Shown here: piece by piece, positions 54,532 to 63,676 of the stretch
How the letters are laid out: every line of letters begins with the position of its first letter
Position numbering within the stretch: the stretch's first letter is position 1
Source of the DNA: Chlorobiota bacterium
GTDB lineage: Bacteria; Bacteroidota; Ignavibacteria; OLB7
DNA: 64,000 nt
Direction of reading: 5' to 3'
Assembly (NCBI GenBank): GCA_016788565.1
Contig: JAEUSP010000088.1
Coordinates: forward strand, 1-64,000
Translations under genes and position numbers: made by a program
Notes under the pieces: model-generated
The model's input: the letters and a program-made list of their open reading frames with translations, nothing else
Databases searched by the model: none
Told to the model about the DNA's origin: nothing

Positions 54532-56949
54532 ATGAGGGCCCCAAACCACTCCCCTGCTTGGCTACGCTACTCTGGAGTAATCCTCTCATTACTCTTTCCA
54601 TTGCTCTTATTATCCCAGCCCATTGATACGGCTGGGCGATGGAGCGAATTTGAGTTTTCATCTGGGCCATCGCCATTTTTTAGCCGCTACTACAACCCAA
54701 TGTTTACCGGGGCATTTTATTTCACTGACTCGGTAACGGGATACAGTGTGTGGTACAGCCGAAATTTCAAAGACACCAGCGGCGAGGGGGTTTATCGTAC
54801 AAAAGATAAAGGGGTAACATGGCATAAATGGAACGATAAAACCCCCTTCCCACATGAAATGTATGGCAGCTATGGAATTAGCCGTTCAGGGCAATACACC
54901 TCCGACACAGGGCGCACTTGGCAACAAATAAATTTTTTACCAGGCAAAACTCCCACAAAAATTGTTTACGATAACCCAAAGAGCAATGATCTTCCAGAGG
55001 TCATCGTCGCGCTGTACCGAGATAGCGGATTAGACAGGCTATGCTATTCGCTGGATAACGGTACAACATGGATTATTGCAGACACAATAAAGAAGTTTCT
55101 CAGAAAACACCCGGACGACACAACCCAAACATATTCTATTACTGCACTTAGCAACAAAACACTGTTTGGCAACATACCGATTGCTGATTCTGGCCAATTC
55201 ACAGGAGAGTATGCTATATGGAAGAATATCATAGGAGTTAGAGACTCCATTTTATACATGATAGTTTACGTGCAGGGTGACAACCCAACTAAGTCTTATT
55301 TATGCAGAATTAATCTATTCAAGAAGACGATGATAATCCGTCCTCTTGGAGATTACCCAAATATATTATTGATAAACAAAGATTTTTTGCTCAGCTATTA
55401 TGAAAACGAAAATCGGATATTGTATTCGATTAACGCAGGAGAAGATTGGGACACGATAGCCACCCCACGGTGGGTGCAATGGAAAACCATTCGGTTTTTC
55501 CCAAGCGGCTACATGGCCTGCGCCAATGGGTGGAGCAGTGATACCGGAAAAACATGGCATCAACGCTCCACACCGTACGGGCTTGGAAGTGCATTTTTCG
55601 TCCTTGATTCTGCACATCTTTTTCTGTACAACGGATCCATGTTGGGGCCATACTCCCAGCTTGCATGGTCTGATAATGCTGGATATTCCTGGCAAGATAA
55701 TGGCGTTCGGGGGCGAATTAGCACTGGCAGCGCATTGAACGGAACAGTGCTGGGAATCACCGAATACGGCCATTTTCTGCGAAGCACCGACTCGGCAGAG
55801 CATTGGTCGGAATTGCGCGCAACTCCAGATGCAATTCCTTCTGGGCTTGGGCGCGGGCAGCAATTGCAATGGCCCAACCCCGAAACAAACCCCGAATGGG
55901 TGGTGGCACTGGCGCAGCAAACCGGGCCCAACCAGCCCGCACGCTACGTGCTGATTGAAAGCCGCGATACTGGCGCGTCATGGCGCGTTACTTCGCCGAA
56001 TTTTGATGACACCATTGCGGCAACAAATTCATCGCTCCAATTTTTGCGCCGCAGCGATTCCGATGGCTTGGTCGCCTACCTGACCACGCCACGCGCAACC
56101 GACCCGCCAACAATCACAATGTACCGCAGTTTCGACTCCGCCAAATCGTGGCAATATCACACCACTGTGGAAGCAACAATGCTCCGTTTTATTGACGACC
56201 AACAACTGCTTGGCGCACGCCAGGGGGCACTGCTGCGGAGCGAAGATGGAGGAAAAGCTTGGGGGCTTACTCAACTCCTCAATGATGGTTCGCGAACTAA
56301 AGTTGCCGACTTGGTGGTTTTTAACCGAACTGATGCCACGGCAATTGTTCCCGAGGAATTATTCAACGATGATAAATGGACGGCATTCCATTCCTACGAT
56401 GGAGGAAAAACTTGGAGTGCCGTTCGTTCGGCTTCTCCTGTGAAAATTTACCGTGGGGAATCACGCTGGATTTCCCGCGCAAAAGCCTACTTGCTAACCG
56501 GAAGCAGGCTTGCCTACACAGCCGACACAGCACGGTCGTTTATGGTGGCAAAAAATCTTCCTGTTGTGGGGCCGTGGGTCAGCGATGCCAATTATTTCTA
56601 CTTCCTCTCCATGGACTCGCTGAAGGCCGGGCGTTGGCGGTTGGGTGGCGAACCAACCAGCGGAATACCAAGCTCAACGGTTAGCGGAATTACTGCACGA
56701 ATTGAGGGCAACCCTCTGCAGGGAGCTACAGCATCCATCCGGTTGGAGGTGGAAACACCACTCCCCTTGCAAATTCGGCTGATAGATATTCAAGGCGTGG
56801 AGCGAGTAGCAAAAAATGTTGGGATTGTGCCTGCCGGAGGTCATACGATTTCGCTGGATATTTCTGGAATATCCAGCGGGGAATATTTTGTGATCCTTGG
56901 CTGGCCAAGCGGGGTTACGCAAACATTGCCGTTGGTTGTTGCCCGATAA
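54532..56949 (+). CDS. Secreted BNR/Asp-box propeller protein with type IX C-terminal domain
   Basis: An 805-residue exported protein: signal peptide MRAPNHSPAWLRYSGVIL then LSLLFPLLLLSQ. The mature part is a run of Asp boxes (KDKGVTW, SDTGRTW, SLDNGTTW, SINAGEDW, SSDTGKTW, SDNAGYSW, SEDGGKAW, SYDGGKTW), as in photosystem-stability-like or sortilin-like propellers. The last ~75 residues (RIEGNPLQGATASIRLEV to SGEYFVILGW) are a type IX sorting domain. The DNA is AT-richer than most neighbours. Its leader is a 14-bp repeat array, so the ribosome-binding site is lost or unusual. Confidence 0.88.
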   Translation: MRAPNHSPAWLRYSGVILSLLFPLLLLSQPIDTAGRWSEFEFSSGPSPFFSRYYNPMFTGAFYFTDSVTGYSVWYSRNFKDTSGEGVYRTKDKGVTWHKWNDKTPFPHEMYGSYGISRSGQYTSDTGRTWQQINFLPGKTPTKIVYDNPKSNDLPEVIVALYRDSGLDRLCYSLDNGTTWIIADTIKKFLRKHPDDTTQTYSITALSNKTLFGNIPIADSGQFTGEYAIWKNIIGVRDSILYMIVYVQGDNPTKSYLCRINLFKKTMIIRPLGDYPNILLINKDFLLSYYENENRILYSINAGEDWDTIATPRWVQWKTIRFFPSGYMACANGWSSDTGKTWHQRSTPYGLGSAFFVLDSAHLFLYNGSMLGPYSQLAWSDNAGYSWQDNGVRGRISTGSALNGTVLGITEYGHFLRSTDSAEHWSELRATPDAIPSGLGRGQQLQWPNPETNPEWVVALAQQTGPNQPARYVLIESRDTGASWRVTSPNFDDTIAATNSSLQFLRRSDSDGLVAYLTTPRATDPPTITMYRSFDSAKSWQYHTTVEATMLRFIDDQQLLGARQGALLRSEDGGKAWGLTQLLNDGSRTKVADLVVFNRTDATAIVPEELFNDDKWTAFHSYDGGKTWSAVRSASPVKIYRGESRWISRAKAYLLTGSRLAYTADTARSFMVAKNLPVVGPWVSDANYFYFLSMDSLKAGRWRLGGEPTSGIPSSTVSGITARIEGNPLQGATASIRLEVETPLPLQIRLIDIQGVERVAKNVGIVPAGGHTISLDISGISSGEYFVILGWPSGVTQTLPLVVAR

Positions 56950-56969
56950 TTGGCCTACTGGTAAATGAA

Positions 56970-57009
56970 AAAACAGAACGAGCCGCCGATATGGTGGCTC
57001 GTTCTGTTT
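56970..57009. terminator. Bidirectional intrinsic terminator
   Basis: AAAACAGAACGAGCC pairs with GGCTCGTTCTGTTTT (15 bp, one further mismatch and two more pairs), with A- and T-runs on both sides. It serves the plus-strand BNR gene and the minus-strand lipoprotein gene that converge here. Confidence 0.9.
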
Positions 57010-57027
57010 TAGAAATGGTTGCGTGGA

Positions 57028-57882
57028 TTACCAATTTGGCGAAACGTTCCACTCTGCTGGATAATCGCTACCCGGGGAGAAGTGGATAGTAGTGATCGGC
57101 TGCACCAATTTGCTAAAATCGTGGTCGGGTGATAGGAACGGCATTTTGATGTCGCTGGTTGTTTTTCCGGCTGGCAAACGAATTTTCATCACCATCCGTG
57201 GCGATAGCGCCATATCATCCCGTTTGCGGCGATAATCGTTGTTGGAATAAAATCCTTTTTCAACACCCGCGCCAAATACCTGCCCCAAAGAAACCACAAA
57301 ACCGTAGTGGCGGTCGGGCTGCGTTAGCAGCAATTCTTTTGCTGCTCCGAGGATATTGTTGGTTCCTGACCAGGCTTGGCTACGCAGGCGAAGTTCGCCA
57401 ACATCGCTTGGCGGCACGCCACCTCTATCTGGGCGATTATTCCAGGTAAGCGTGCTGCGCCCCCAGGGTTCATTTTTGATTGCGCCAACATTTAGCAGTA
57501 AATCATCGGTTGTGCCATCCTCGTTTTTTCCTCCATGGAACATCTCGAATTTAGCTTCAAGAATTTCGGTTCCTTCCGGGAATGTTGGGCGAGCAAAGTT
57601 CACATAACTCAGCTTGTTCGCAAGCTCACCTTTGGCAACAACAAGGCTTCCATAATCGCCGAAATTTCTGTCGGCCTCCTCTCCTACCCTTCCAAAGGAA
57701 GCGTAAGTGTCGCGGTCGGAAGCCAGCCAGACGCAGACGGTTCCCCCTACGGCTGGGGTATCGGGTCTGCAGACACAGGAGCATGGGTCAGTCAGGCATC
57801 CGGTGAAGGTTAGCGAGCAAAGGATTATCGCGGTGAACATCCCAGCAAGTGTGCGTGTCATCTCAGCAAGTGTGCGTTTCAT
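57028..57882 (-). CDS. DNRLRE-like lipoprotein
   Basis: A 284-residue lipoprotein: signal peptide MKRTLAEMTRTLAGMFTAIILCSLTFTGC with the lipobox Cys, followed by several Cys residues (DPCSCVCRPD). The mature domain has SYVNFARPTF, EILEAKFEMFHGG and EPWGRSTLTWNNRPD, the strand pattern of DNRLRE domains found on surface proteins. A GGAGAG precedes the ATG at 57882. The first 15 residues are an internal duplication (MKRTLAE / MTRTLAG), encoded by a 24-bp direct repeat. Function unknown. Confidence 0.78.
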   Translation of the reverse strand: MKRTLAEMTRTLAGMFTAIILCSLTFTGCLTDPCSCVCRPDTPAVGGTVCVWLASDRDTYASFGRVGEEADRNFGDYGSLVVAKGELANKLSYVNFARPTFPEGTEILEAKFEMFHGGKNEDGTTDDLLLNVGAIKNEPWGRSTLTWNNRPDRGGVPPSDVGELRLRSQAWSGTNNILGAAKELLLTQPDRHYGFVVSLGQVFGAGVEKGFYSNNDYRRKRDDMALSPRMVMKIRLPAGKTTSDIKMPFLSPDHDFSKLVQPITTIHFSPGSDYPAEWNVSPNW

Positions 57883-58023
57883 TGGTCTCTCCAGTTTGGT
57901 GTAGTAGTTTTGTTGTACTGCTGTCTGTTTGCCGCAGCAGCATTAGCATTGCTTTCGGGTACGAACATAGCTGGGGGCCAAAGCCGCATCACTACTACTT
58001 TTTTTCACCGAGGCACACGGACT

Positions 58024-59937
58024 ATGGGGAAGAACAGAATAACCACACTGGAAACCGCCTACAACAAAGCCGCAGCCGGGGCCGCTGCCGCCAATGCCGG
58101 ATTGCGGCTGGGCTATGCCCTGCGGTATTATGATATGAACCGCGCAGAATCGGTTGGGTTGGCGGTAGTGCAAGAATCAGAATCGCGAGGGCTGCTGCAC
58201 CAACAAGCCTGGGCGCACCGCCTGCTTGGATTGCTTGCCACCCTGCGTGGCGATACCAGTGCTGCGGCACTTCATGCAGAGCAAGCAAAACAACTTTTTC
58301 ATCACGCAAAAGATCAGTGCGGAATGGCAGCGGTGGAACTTTTGCAAGCGTTGCAGGCACGGCGCGAAGGGAAGGATAGAGAAACTTTACAGTTGCTGAA
58401 AAAAATCCTAAAAATTTTCACGGCTCATAATGCTGTGGATGTATCCATCGAAACGCTTATCGCTATTGGTGGATTATTTGCCCGCACAGGAGATTTCGAT
58501 ACAGCGGAAAAGAATTTCCGGGCTGCAATGACGCTGCAACATGACGAAGATGGACTGCTGGCAGGGCAGCTGCTGTTAGCCATGCTACAAAAAGACCGTG
58601 GGGAAACTATTCCAGCCTTAGAGCAACTTCAGAAGCTGTACGAGCAAGCAACAGCAAAAGGGATGATGGTGGTAGCGTGCCGGGCAATTCACACGCTCGG
58701 GAAAATTAACAGCGAAATTGGGAATTACCCCGCAGCGTTGGAACAACTGAACAACTGTTTATCCATCAGCCAGTCCCAAAAATTGCTCCCGCTTGTGGTT
58801 GATGCTCATCGTTCATTAAGCATTATCTACAAAAATTTGCGCGATTATCCCGCTGCATTATCTCACGCAACGCACAGCCTTACCGGCACCAGGCAATTAG
58901 GCAACCGTTATTTGGAATCTTCTACGTTGGGGAGCATTGGCAATATCTACTATCCATTAAAAGAGATGGATACAGCCTTAAATTTTTATCAACAATCGCT
59001 TGCTCTTGCTGAAGAAATTCATGCCAATGATATTATTTCTATTCAGCTTGAAAACATCGCGAATATCCATCGTGATTCTGGAGATAGTGGCGGCGCGCTT
59101 GCTTTTTATCAGCGTGGATTAGCTCTCAACATCAATCTTGGGGATCGGTTCGGAGAAGCGCATTGCAAGTTCAACATTGGGATGCTGTATAACGACATCG
59201 GTCAGCCAACCGTTGGAATGCCATACCTCCATGAAGCGTTAGCCATTGCGGAATCGGCCAAAAACCCGCCGCTGCTTGCAGACATTCATAGTGAGATTGC
59301 ACGGTGCTGGGAATTGTCCGAACTCCCCGAACGTTTCCAACACGCTTACCACCACCTTAGCACATTTATGAAATTGCGCGAAATGATGGTAGGCCAAGAA
59401 CGCCAACGGGAGATTGGGCGGCTACAACAGCAGTTGGCCGCTGAGCAATCGCTTCGGCAACAAGAGAGGTTGGAACGCCAGCAACAAGAGCTTCAACAGG
59501 AACTACGCCACACTCAAGAAAAACTCACGATTGCCGGGGTTCATCTTGCAAAGAAAAATGAGATCATTGCCACAATGCAAGAACGATTGGAGGGCCTGCT
59601 GAAAACTGAAAACACCTCAGAGCAGCTATCGGTAGGGATGAAAGAAATCATCAGTGAATTTTCCACAGCGGAAGCTCAGCAGGATTGGGTGGATTTTCAG
59701 AAAAAATTGGAGACGGTGCATCAAGGATTTTTATCACAGCTATCCCAAAAATATCCAGATCTACATCCAGCGGAATTACGGGTTTGCGCACTGCTACGTA
59801 CGCAATTATCAACCAAAGAAATCGCTAATCTTTTCAATGTGAGCGATCGGGCAATCGAAAAATTACGCTACCAAGCACGAAAGAAAATTGGGCTGGACGG
59901 GAAACAGAATTTATCCGCATTTCTTGCCAGTTTTTGA
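58024..59937 (+). CDS. TPR-repeat regulator with coiled coil and C-terminal LuxR-type HTH
   Basis: A 637-residue cytoplasmic protein. Residues ~20-460 are tetratricopeptide-like helix pairs, e.g. AALEQLNNCLSISQSQKLLP, YPAALSHATHSLTGTRQLGN and GGALAFYQRGLALNINLGDR. A Gln/Glu-rich coiled coil (RQREIGRLQQQLAAEQSLRQ) follows. The C-terminus PAELRVCALLRTQLSTKEIANLFNVSDRAIEKLRYQARKK (about 585-625) is a LuxR/FixJ-type helix-turn-helix. Proteins of this plan in Bacteroidota are thought to sense or scaffold and then bind DNA. An upstream TTG (57910) would add a hydrophobic stretch; the ATG at 58024 is preferred. The gene diverges from the DNRLRE lipoprotein. Confidence 0.82.
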   Translation: MGKNRITTLETAYNKAAAGAAAANAGLRLGYALRYYDMNRAESVGLAVVQESESRGLLHQQAWAHRLLGLLATLRGDTSAAALHAEQAKQLFHHAKDQCGMAAVELLQALQARREGKDRETLQLLKKILKIFTAHNAVDVSIETLIAIGGLFARTGDFDTAEKNFRAAMTLQHDEDGLLAGQLLLAMLQKDRGETIPALEQLQKLYEQATAKGMMVVACRAIHTLGKINSEIGNYPAALEQLNNCLSISQSQKLLPLVVDAHRSLSIIYKNLRDYPAALSHATHSLTGTRQLGNRYLESSTLGSIGNIYYPLKEMDTALNFYQQSLALAEEIHANDIISIQLENIANIHRDSGDSGGALAFYQRGLALNINLGDRFGEAHCKFNIGMLYNDIGQPTVGMPYLHEALAIAESAKNPPLLADIHSEIARCWELSELPERFQHAYHHLSTFMKLREMMVGQERQREIGRLQQQLAAEQSLRQQERLERQQQELQQELRHTQEKLTIAGVHLAKKNEIIATMQERLEGLLKTENTSEQLSVGMKEIISEFSTAEAQQDWVDFQKKLETVHQGFLSQLSQKYPDLHPAELRVCALLRTQLSTKEIANLFNVSDRAIEKLRYQARKKIGLDGKQNLSAFLASF

Positions 59938-59959
59938 TTGCGGCCGAACTTTAAACAAT

Positions 59960-60094
59960 TATACTTGGCACAAATTGGTTTGCGAAACCCTACTCAGCTA
60001 TGTGTGCTATGGATGCGCTTCGCAGGCCTTCGGCTCCCGCTTTCGCGGGAATGACAGCGCGGGTTTTGTCGCAAACCACTTTCGTGGGAGTATA
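59960..60094. repeat. MITE-like element (GGTTTGCGAAA family), copy 2
   Basis: Left end ATACTTGGCACAAATTGG then TTTGCGAAA, right end TCGCAAACCACTTTCGTGGG then AGTATA, with the same ATTCCC/GGGAAT-type centre preceded by a GC-rich insert. The element fills the gap before a convergent gene. Confidence 0.85.
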
Positions 60095-60106
60095 CTTCCT
60101 CCCCCA

Positions 60107-61492
60107 TCACCACCTCCAAAGAAATGATAAAATTGGAGCGATTGCAACCTTCTTGATTGCCCCACCTAAGGCCGAGGTGAACACCAAGCCTTCGGTGTTG
60201 GCAAGGTCTGCACCCAGGCCGGCATCGAACGCCCAACGCTCGCCAAACCAACGGGCCGACACCACCACCGGAGCAATTCCGCTCGACTCCAAAATGTACC
60301 CTTCGGCAGCCATTTTGAACCCACGCCCCAACGTGATATCCCCTCCAATTCCCACCACCGCCGCCTTCCGGTTGAACGTCTCGAACGGGGTGACGTGATG
60401 CTTCCAGGTGTAGCCAACAGCAAGGTTCAGCCGCGACTCCCGATCCCCGTAGCTTGCCACCGCAAAAGGGGCCGCAAGGGTGATGTCCGATTCTGGAATT
60501 GAGGAATATCCAACGTGTCCCCCCACCGCCATGCTCACCTCACCTTCACGAAGGAACTCCCACTTTGCGCCAACAGTCCCCACCAGCAGTTGGCTGATTG
60601 CGGCTGGCACATACGTCCCTCCGCCAATCACCGTCAAGCGGTCGGTGATGCCGTAGCCGCCAATCAATCCAACAACGTCGTAGCTGCCAGCAAACGCCCT
60701 CCCTTTTCCCAGCGATTCCGCCGTTGGCATGATGATGTTGCGGAACGTTGTGGGGTCGGTCAGCGGCGGAAGCAGTGCGCGGATGGAGTCTTTCTTGCTG
60801 ATTTTTGGCGGCGGGGGTGGCGGCGGAACCGGAACGCTTACGGTGGTGACCGGTTTCTCAATCACGTAGTGAGTAAGCCCGCCGTTGGGTTGGCCGCGCC
60901 GCATGGCAAGCCGGATGGTGTCGGTGCGGGTTTCGGGGCGTTCGGCGCGGAAGCAGACTTGATATTTGAAATCATCCCCCCGGGCTATCCATTTGCCGTC
61001 TTGCTTTGGGGGCATGATCACCCGATACTGCGGGTTGGTGGAAAAAATCGAATCCACCTCACGCTCGTCGGAGGTGGTGATGAAGCATTGCAGACAGGTG
61101 TCGCGGCCAATCATCACCGGCCCGGAACGCTCGTGGCGAATAGTCCAATTTTCGGAGATGATATCAACTGTGGAGAATTTGCCGTCGCAATCGAACACCG
61201 TGAAGGTGACCGTTTCCTGCGGGTTGGGGTTCAGCACCAGCACCCGAACGTCCACTTGCTTTGGGCAGCCGGTGATGTTTGGCGCAAAGGGTTGCACACC
61301 GCGTGTGCTGGTTGCCCGTATCCGCTCAATCCCGCTGGGGTGCTTAATGGTGACGATGTTCTCGCCATTGTACAGGATACTGGGATAGACTGATAGTTGC
61401 GCTTGAGCAACCGATCCGGTGATTGCGACAAACAGAGGCAACAGCGCAGCCGCAAACAAGACGTTGGATGGAAGAAGAGAGGGACGGTGCAT
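60107..61492 (-). CDS. Secreted protein with C-terminal outer-membrane barrel-like domain
   Basis: A 461-residue protein with signal peptide LFAAALLPLFVAITGSVAQAQ. The N-terminal half carries two Cys pairs (TGCPKQVDVRVLVLNPN, RDTCLQCFITTS) and a proline run (SVPVPPPPPPPKISKK) linking to a C-terminal ~200 residues of alternating Gly/aromatic strands (DVVGLIGGYGITDRLTVIGG, LNLAVGYTWKHH) that end in SFLWRW, as in beta-barrel proteins. No family is recognised. The start ATG at 61492 was preferred to ATG 61645 because it begins the signal peptide. Confidence 0.75.
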   Translation of the reverse strand: MHRPSLLPSNVLFAAALLPLFVAITGSVAQAQLSVYPSILYNGENIVTIKHPSGIERIRATSTRGVQPFAPNITGCPKQVDVRVLVLNPNPQETVTFTVFDCDGKFSTVDIISENWTIRHERSGPVMIGRDTCLQCFITTSDEREVDSIFSTNPQYRVIMPPKQDGKWIARGDDFKYQVCFRAERPETRTDTIRLAMRRGQPNGGLTHYVIEKPVTTVSVPVPPPPPPPKISKKDSIRALLPPLTDPTTFRNIIMPTAESLGKGRAFAGSYDVVGLIGGYGITDRLTVIGGGTYVPAAISQLLVGTVGAKWEFLREGEVSMAVGGHVGYSSIPESDITLAAPFAVASYGDRESRLNLAVGYTWKHHVTPFETFNRKAAVVGIGGDITLGRGFKMAAEGYILESSGIAPVVVSARWFGERWAFDAGLGADLANTEGLVFTSALGGAIKKVAIAPILSFLWRW

Positions 61493-61596
61493 GATGGAAA
61501 CGCAGAGAAGGTGCGAATTGGTTTGGCGGAAAAATACCCAGATGATAGAAGTTTGGTTACGCCGTGCGTACTTTGCCGCAGCAAACGGAGCAACGC

Positions 61597-62418
61597 ATGA
61601 ACAACAACCCGATGATAACACCAACGGAACACACTTCCCAGCCATCAGTTTCTACACGGCTTGAGCGGGCATTGAACCCCGCGCTGATGATGAACTACCA
61701 GCGCGAATATCTGAAGCTCACCACCACCCTAACCTACGGGTTTCTGTTCACGCTGCCGCTGGTGCTGATCTACGAGCTTGGCACGTGGATACTCCACACC
61801 GGCGGGATCAGCAACATCCAGAACGGAGCGGATGTGATGGTGAAGCGAGTGCTGGAGATGGTGGGGTTAAGCGGAACGCTGGCGGTTAGCGCGTTGCTGC
61901 TGCTGATTGGGGGAATCATCTACCTGTACGAACGCCGCCACCGCTACCCGATTATCCCCCGCTACTTCGGCTTCATGTTCGGCGAAAGCGCGGTGTATGC
62001 CGTGGGGATTGGGCTGCTGGTCCAGACCCTGCTGGCCAATCTCTTCACTTTGAACATCCCCACGCTTTCAGCTTCGCCAACCGGGCCGGGGTTCTTCGAG
62101 GCTATCGTTCTTTCGTTTGGGGCGGGTTATTATGAGGAGTTCGTCTTCCGGCTGCTGCTGGTGACAGGTTTGTACGGGGTGCTGCAATGGGCCAAGAATG
62201 TTGGTGATAAAACCCGGTATGCAATAGCGGCCGTTGTTGGGGGGTTGATCTTCAGTTGGATTCACTACATCGGCCCGCTGGGGGATCAGTTCGAGCTGTG
62301 GAGCTTCACCTTCCGGTTCCTGATGGGGCTTGCGTTCAACGCGCTGTTTCTGCTGCGTGGGTTCGGCGTTGCAGCCATGACCCACGCCTTGTATGATGTG
62401 TGGGTGATGGCGTTGTAA
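61597..62418 (+). CDS. CPBP-family intramembrane metalloprotease (Abi/CAAX)
   Basis: A 273-residue polytopic membrane protein of the CPBP family. The active-site motif GYYEEFVFRLLLV (EExxxR), the following His in FSWIHYIGPLGD and the THALYDVWV motif are present. Such proteases act inside the membrane and are linked to prenyl-protein processing or bacteriocin immunity, but the substrate is unknown. The ATG at 61597 was chosen over GTG 61564. An intrinsic terminator lies about 150 bp downstream, after a CTCCGCTCAT palindrome. Confidence 0.88.
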   Translation: MNNNPMITPTEHTSQPSVSTRLERALNPALMMNYQREYLKLTTTLTYGFLFTLPLVLIYELGTWILHTGGISNIQNGADVMVKRVLEMVGLSGTLAVSALLLLIGGIIYLYERRHRYPIIPRYFGFMFGESAVYAVGIGLLVQTLLANLFTLNIPTLSASPTGPGFFEAIVLSFGAGYYEEFVFRLLLVTGLYGVLQWAKNVGDKTRYAIAAVVGGLIFSWIHYIGPLGDQFELWSFTFRFLMGLAFNALFLLRGFGVAAMTHALYDVWVMAL

Positions 62419-62453
62419 ACGCAGCAAGACTCACACAGAGTGGATGATCCGAT

Positions 62454-62513
62454 CCACCGAATCGCCCCCTCCGCTCATGCTGAGCCACGTCGAAGTATGA
62501 GTGGAGCAACCGA
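62454..62513. repeat. CTCCGCTCAT palindromic element, copy 5
   Basis: CTCCGCTCATGCTGAGCCACG then TCGAAGTATGAGTGGAG, between CCACCGAAT and CAACCGAA. Same orientation as the copy at 23602. Confidence 0.85.
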
Positions 62514-62572
62514 ACCGAGAAGCAACCGATAATCCCACTGCGTTTTCCCCCACAAAAACTTTCGGTGAGTCA

Positions 62573-62612
62573 AACAACAAGGCCATGCTGGCGAAGCATG
62601 GCCTTGTTGTTT
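62573..62612. terminator. Intrinsic terminator shared by the CPBP and FAH genes
   Basis: A perfect 17-bp stem (AACAACAAGGCCATGCT, 62573-62589, with 62595-62611) around a 5-nt loop, with short T-runs on both sides. It sits between the convergent CPBP protease and FAH-family genes. Confidence 0.85.
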
Positions 62613-62626
62613 TGAGCATTTGCTTG

Positions 62627-63676
62627 TTATGCCGCGCTGGCCTTCACAAGCTGGATTCCACGGTCGTCAACCTTGCGGAGGGTGTTGCTGAGGGTTCCCA
62701 GAAGATCAATCTGGCACTCCACAACATCGCCATCCTGAAGCCACCAGTTGTCGAACACTTTGGACCCGTTCAACTCCAAAAAACAGCCGGTGCCAACCGT
62801 TCCCGAGCCGATCACATCCCCCGGCAGCAAGGTTACGCCGTAGCTTGCGCGCTCAACAATTTGGGCGAAGGTCCAGGTCATATCCTTCAGGTTCCCGCGC
62901 GAGACTTCAGTCCCGTTCACCCGGGTCAGCATCGTCAAATCATACCGCTCCCCTTCTTGGCCCGGGATGCAGCGTTCGGCAAGCTCATCTTTGGTGACAA
63001 GCCACGGGCCAAGCGAGGTGGCGAAGTCCTTCCCTTTTGCCGGGCCAAGGCTCAGTTTCATCTCCTCCATTTGCAGCCACCGTGCCGACCAATCGTTCAT
63101 CACCATGTAGCCGGCAATGTATTCATCGGCTTCCTCGGCGCGGATATTCCTCCCTTCCTTCCCGATAACAATCGCCGCCTCCAGCTCAAAATCCAACCGC
63201 TGCATGTGAAGCTCCTGAACTTGGACATCGCCCGGCCCGGTGACGGCGTTGTGGTTGGTGAAGTAGAAAATTGGGAACAGGTCAAACTCGGGGATCATCT
63301 CCACCCCACGGTTGCGGCGCGCGGCTTCCACGTGTTGGCGGAAGGCATAGCCATCGCGCATGGAGGTTGGGTGGGGAACGGGTGAGAGAAGTTGGACCTC
63401 ATCCACTGGTTTCCAGCAGCTCAGAACGTCGCGGCTGGCCGCGGCCCATTGCAGCACGGCGCGGGCATTGGCCATTCCTTCATCGCCGGCACGAAGCAGC
63501 GTGAGGATGGAGTCGAACATGGAAACCGGCAGTTCGGCGTGGGAATCGGCGTAGGCGCGGGCCGCTGCCGAAAAATCGAGAACCTGACCATCGGAGTACG
63601 CCCCAAGGTGCTCGGCAGCATCGTGGCGATTGCTGTTGTTGGAGTTGTTGCTGGAGCGGTAACTAACAAGTTTCAT
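62627..63676 (-). CDS. Fumarylacetoacetate hydrolase (FAH) family protein
   Basis: A 349-residue FAH-superfamily enzyme, metal-dependent hydrolases or isomerases of beta-keto acids in aromatic degradation. The metal-binding acidic cluster (QRLDFELEAAIVIGKEG), NDWSARWLQMEE, GPAKGKDFATSLGPWLVT and GDVIGSGTVGTGC are the conserved parts. The N-terminus MKLVSYRSSNNSNNSNRHDA, with its Asn/Ser-rich stretch, is unusual. The start at 63676 fits; an upstream ATG at 63859 adds improbable residues. Homogentisate-pathway neighbours are not seen, so the exact substrate is open. Confidence 0.88.
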   Translation of the reverse strand: MKLVSYRSSNNSNNSNRHDAAEHLGAYSDGQVLDFSAAARAYADSHAELPVSMFDSILTLLRAGDEGMANARAVLQWAAASRDVLSCWKPVDEVQLLSPVPHPTSMRDGYAFRQHVEAARRNRGVEMIPEFDLFPIFYFTNHNAVTGPGDVQVQELHMQRLDFELEAAIVIGKEGRNIRAEEADEYIAGYMVMNDWSARWLQMEEMKLSLGPAKGKDFATSLGPWLVTKDELAERCIPGQEGERYDLTMLTRVNGTEVSRGNLKDMTWTFAQIVERASYGVTLLPGDVIGSGTVGTGCFLELNGSKVFDNWWLQDGDVVECQIDLLGTLSNTLRKVDDRGIQLVKASAA

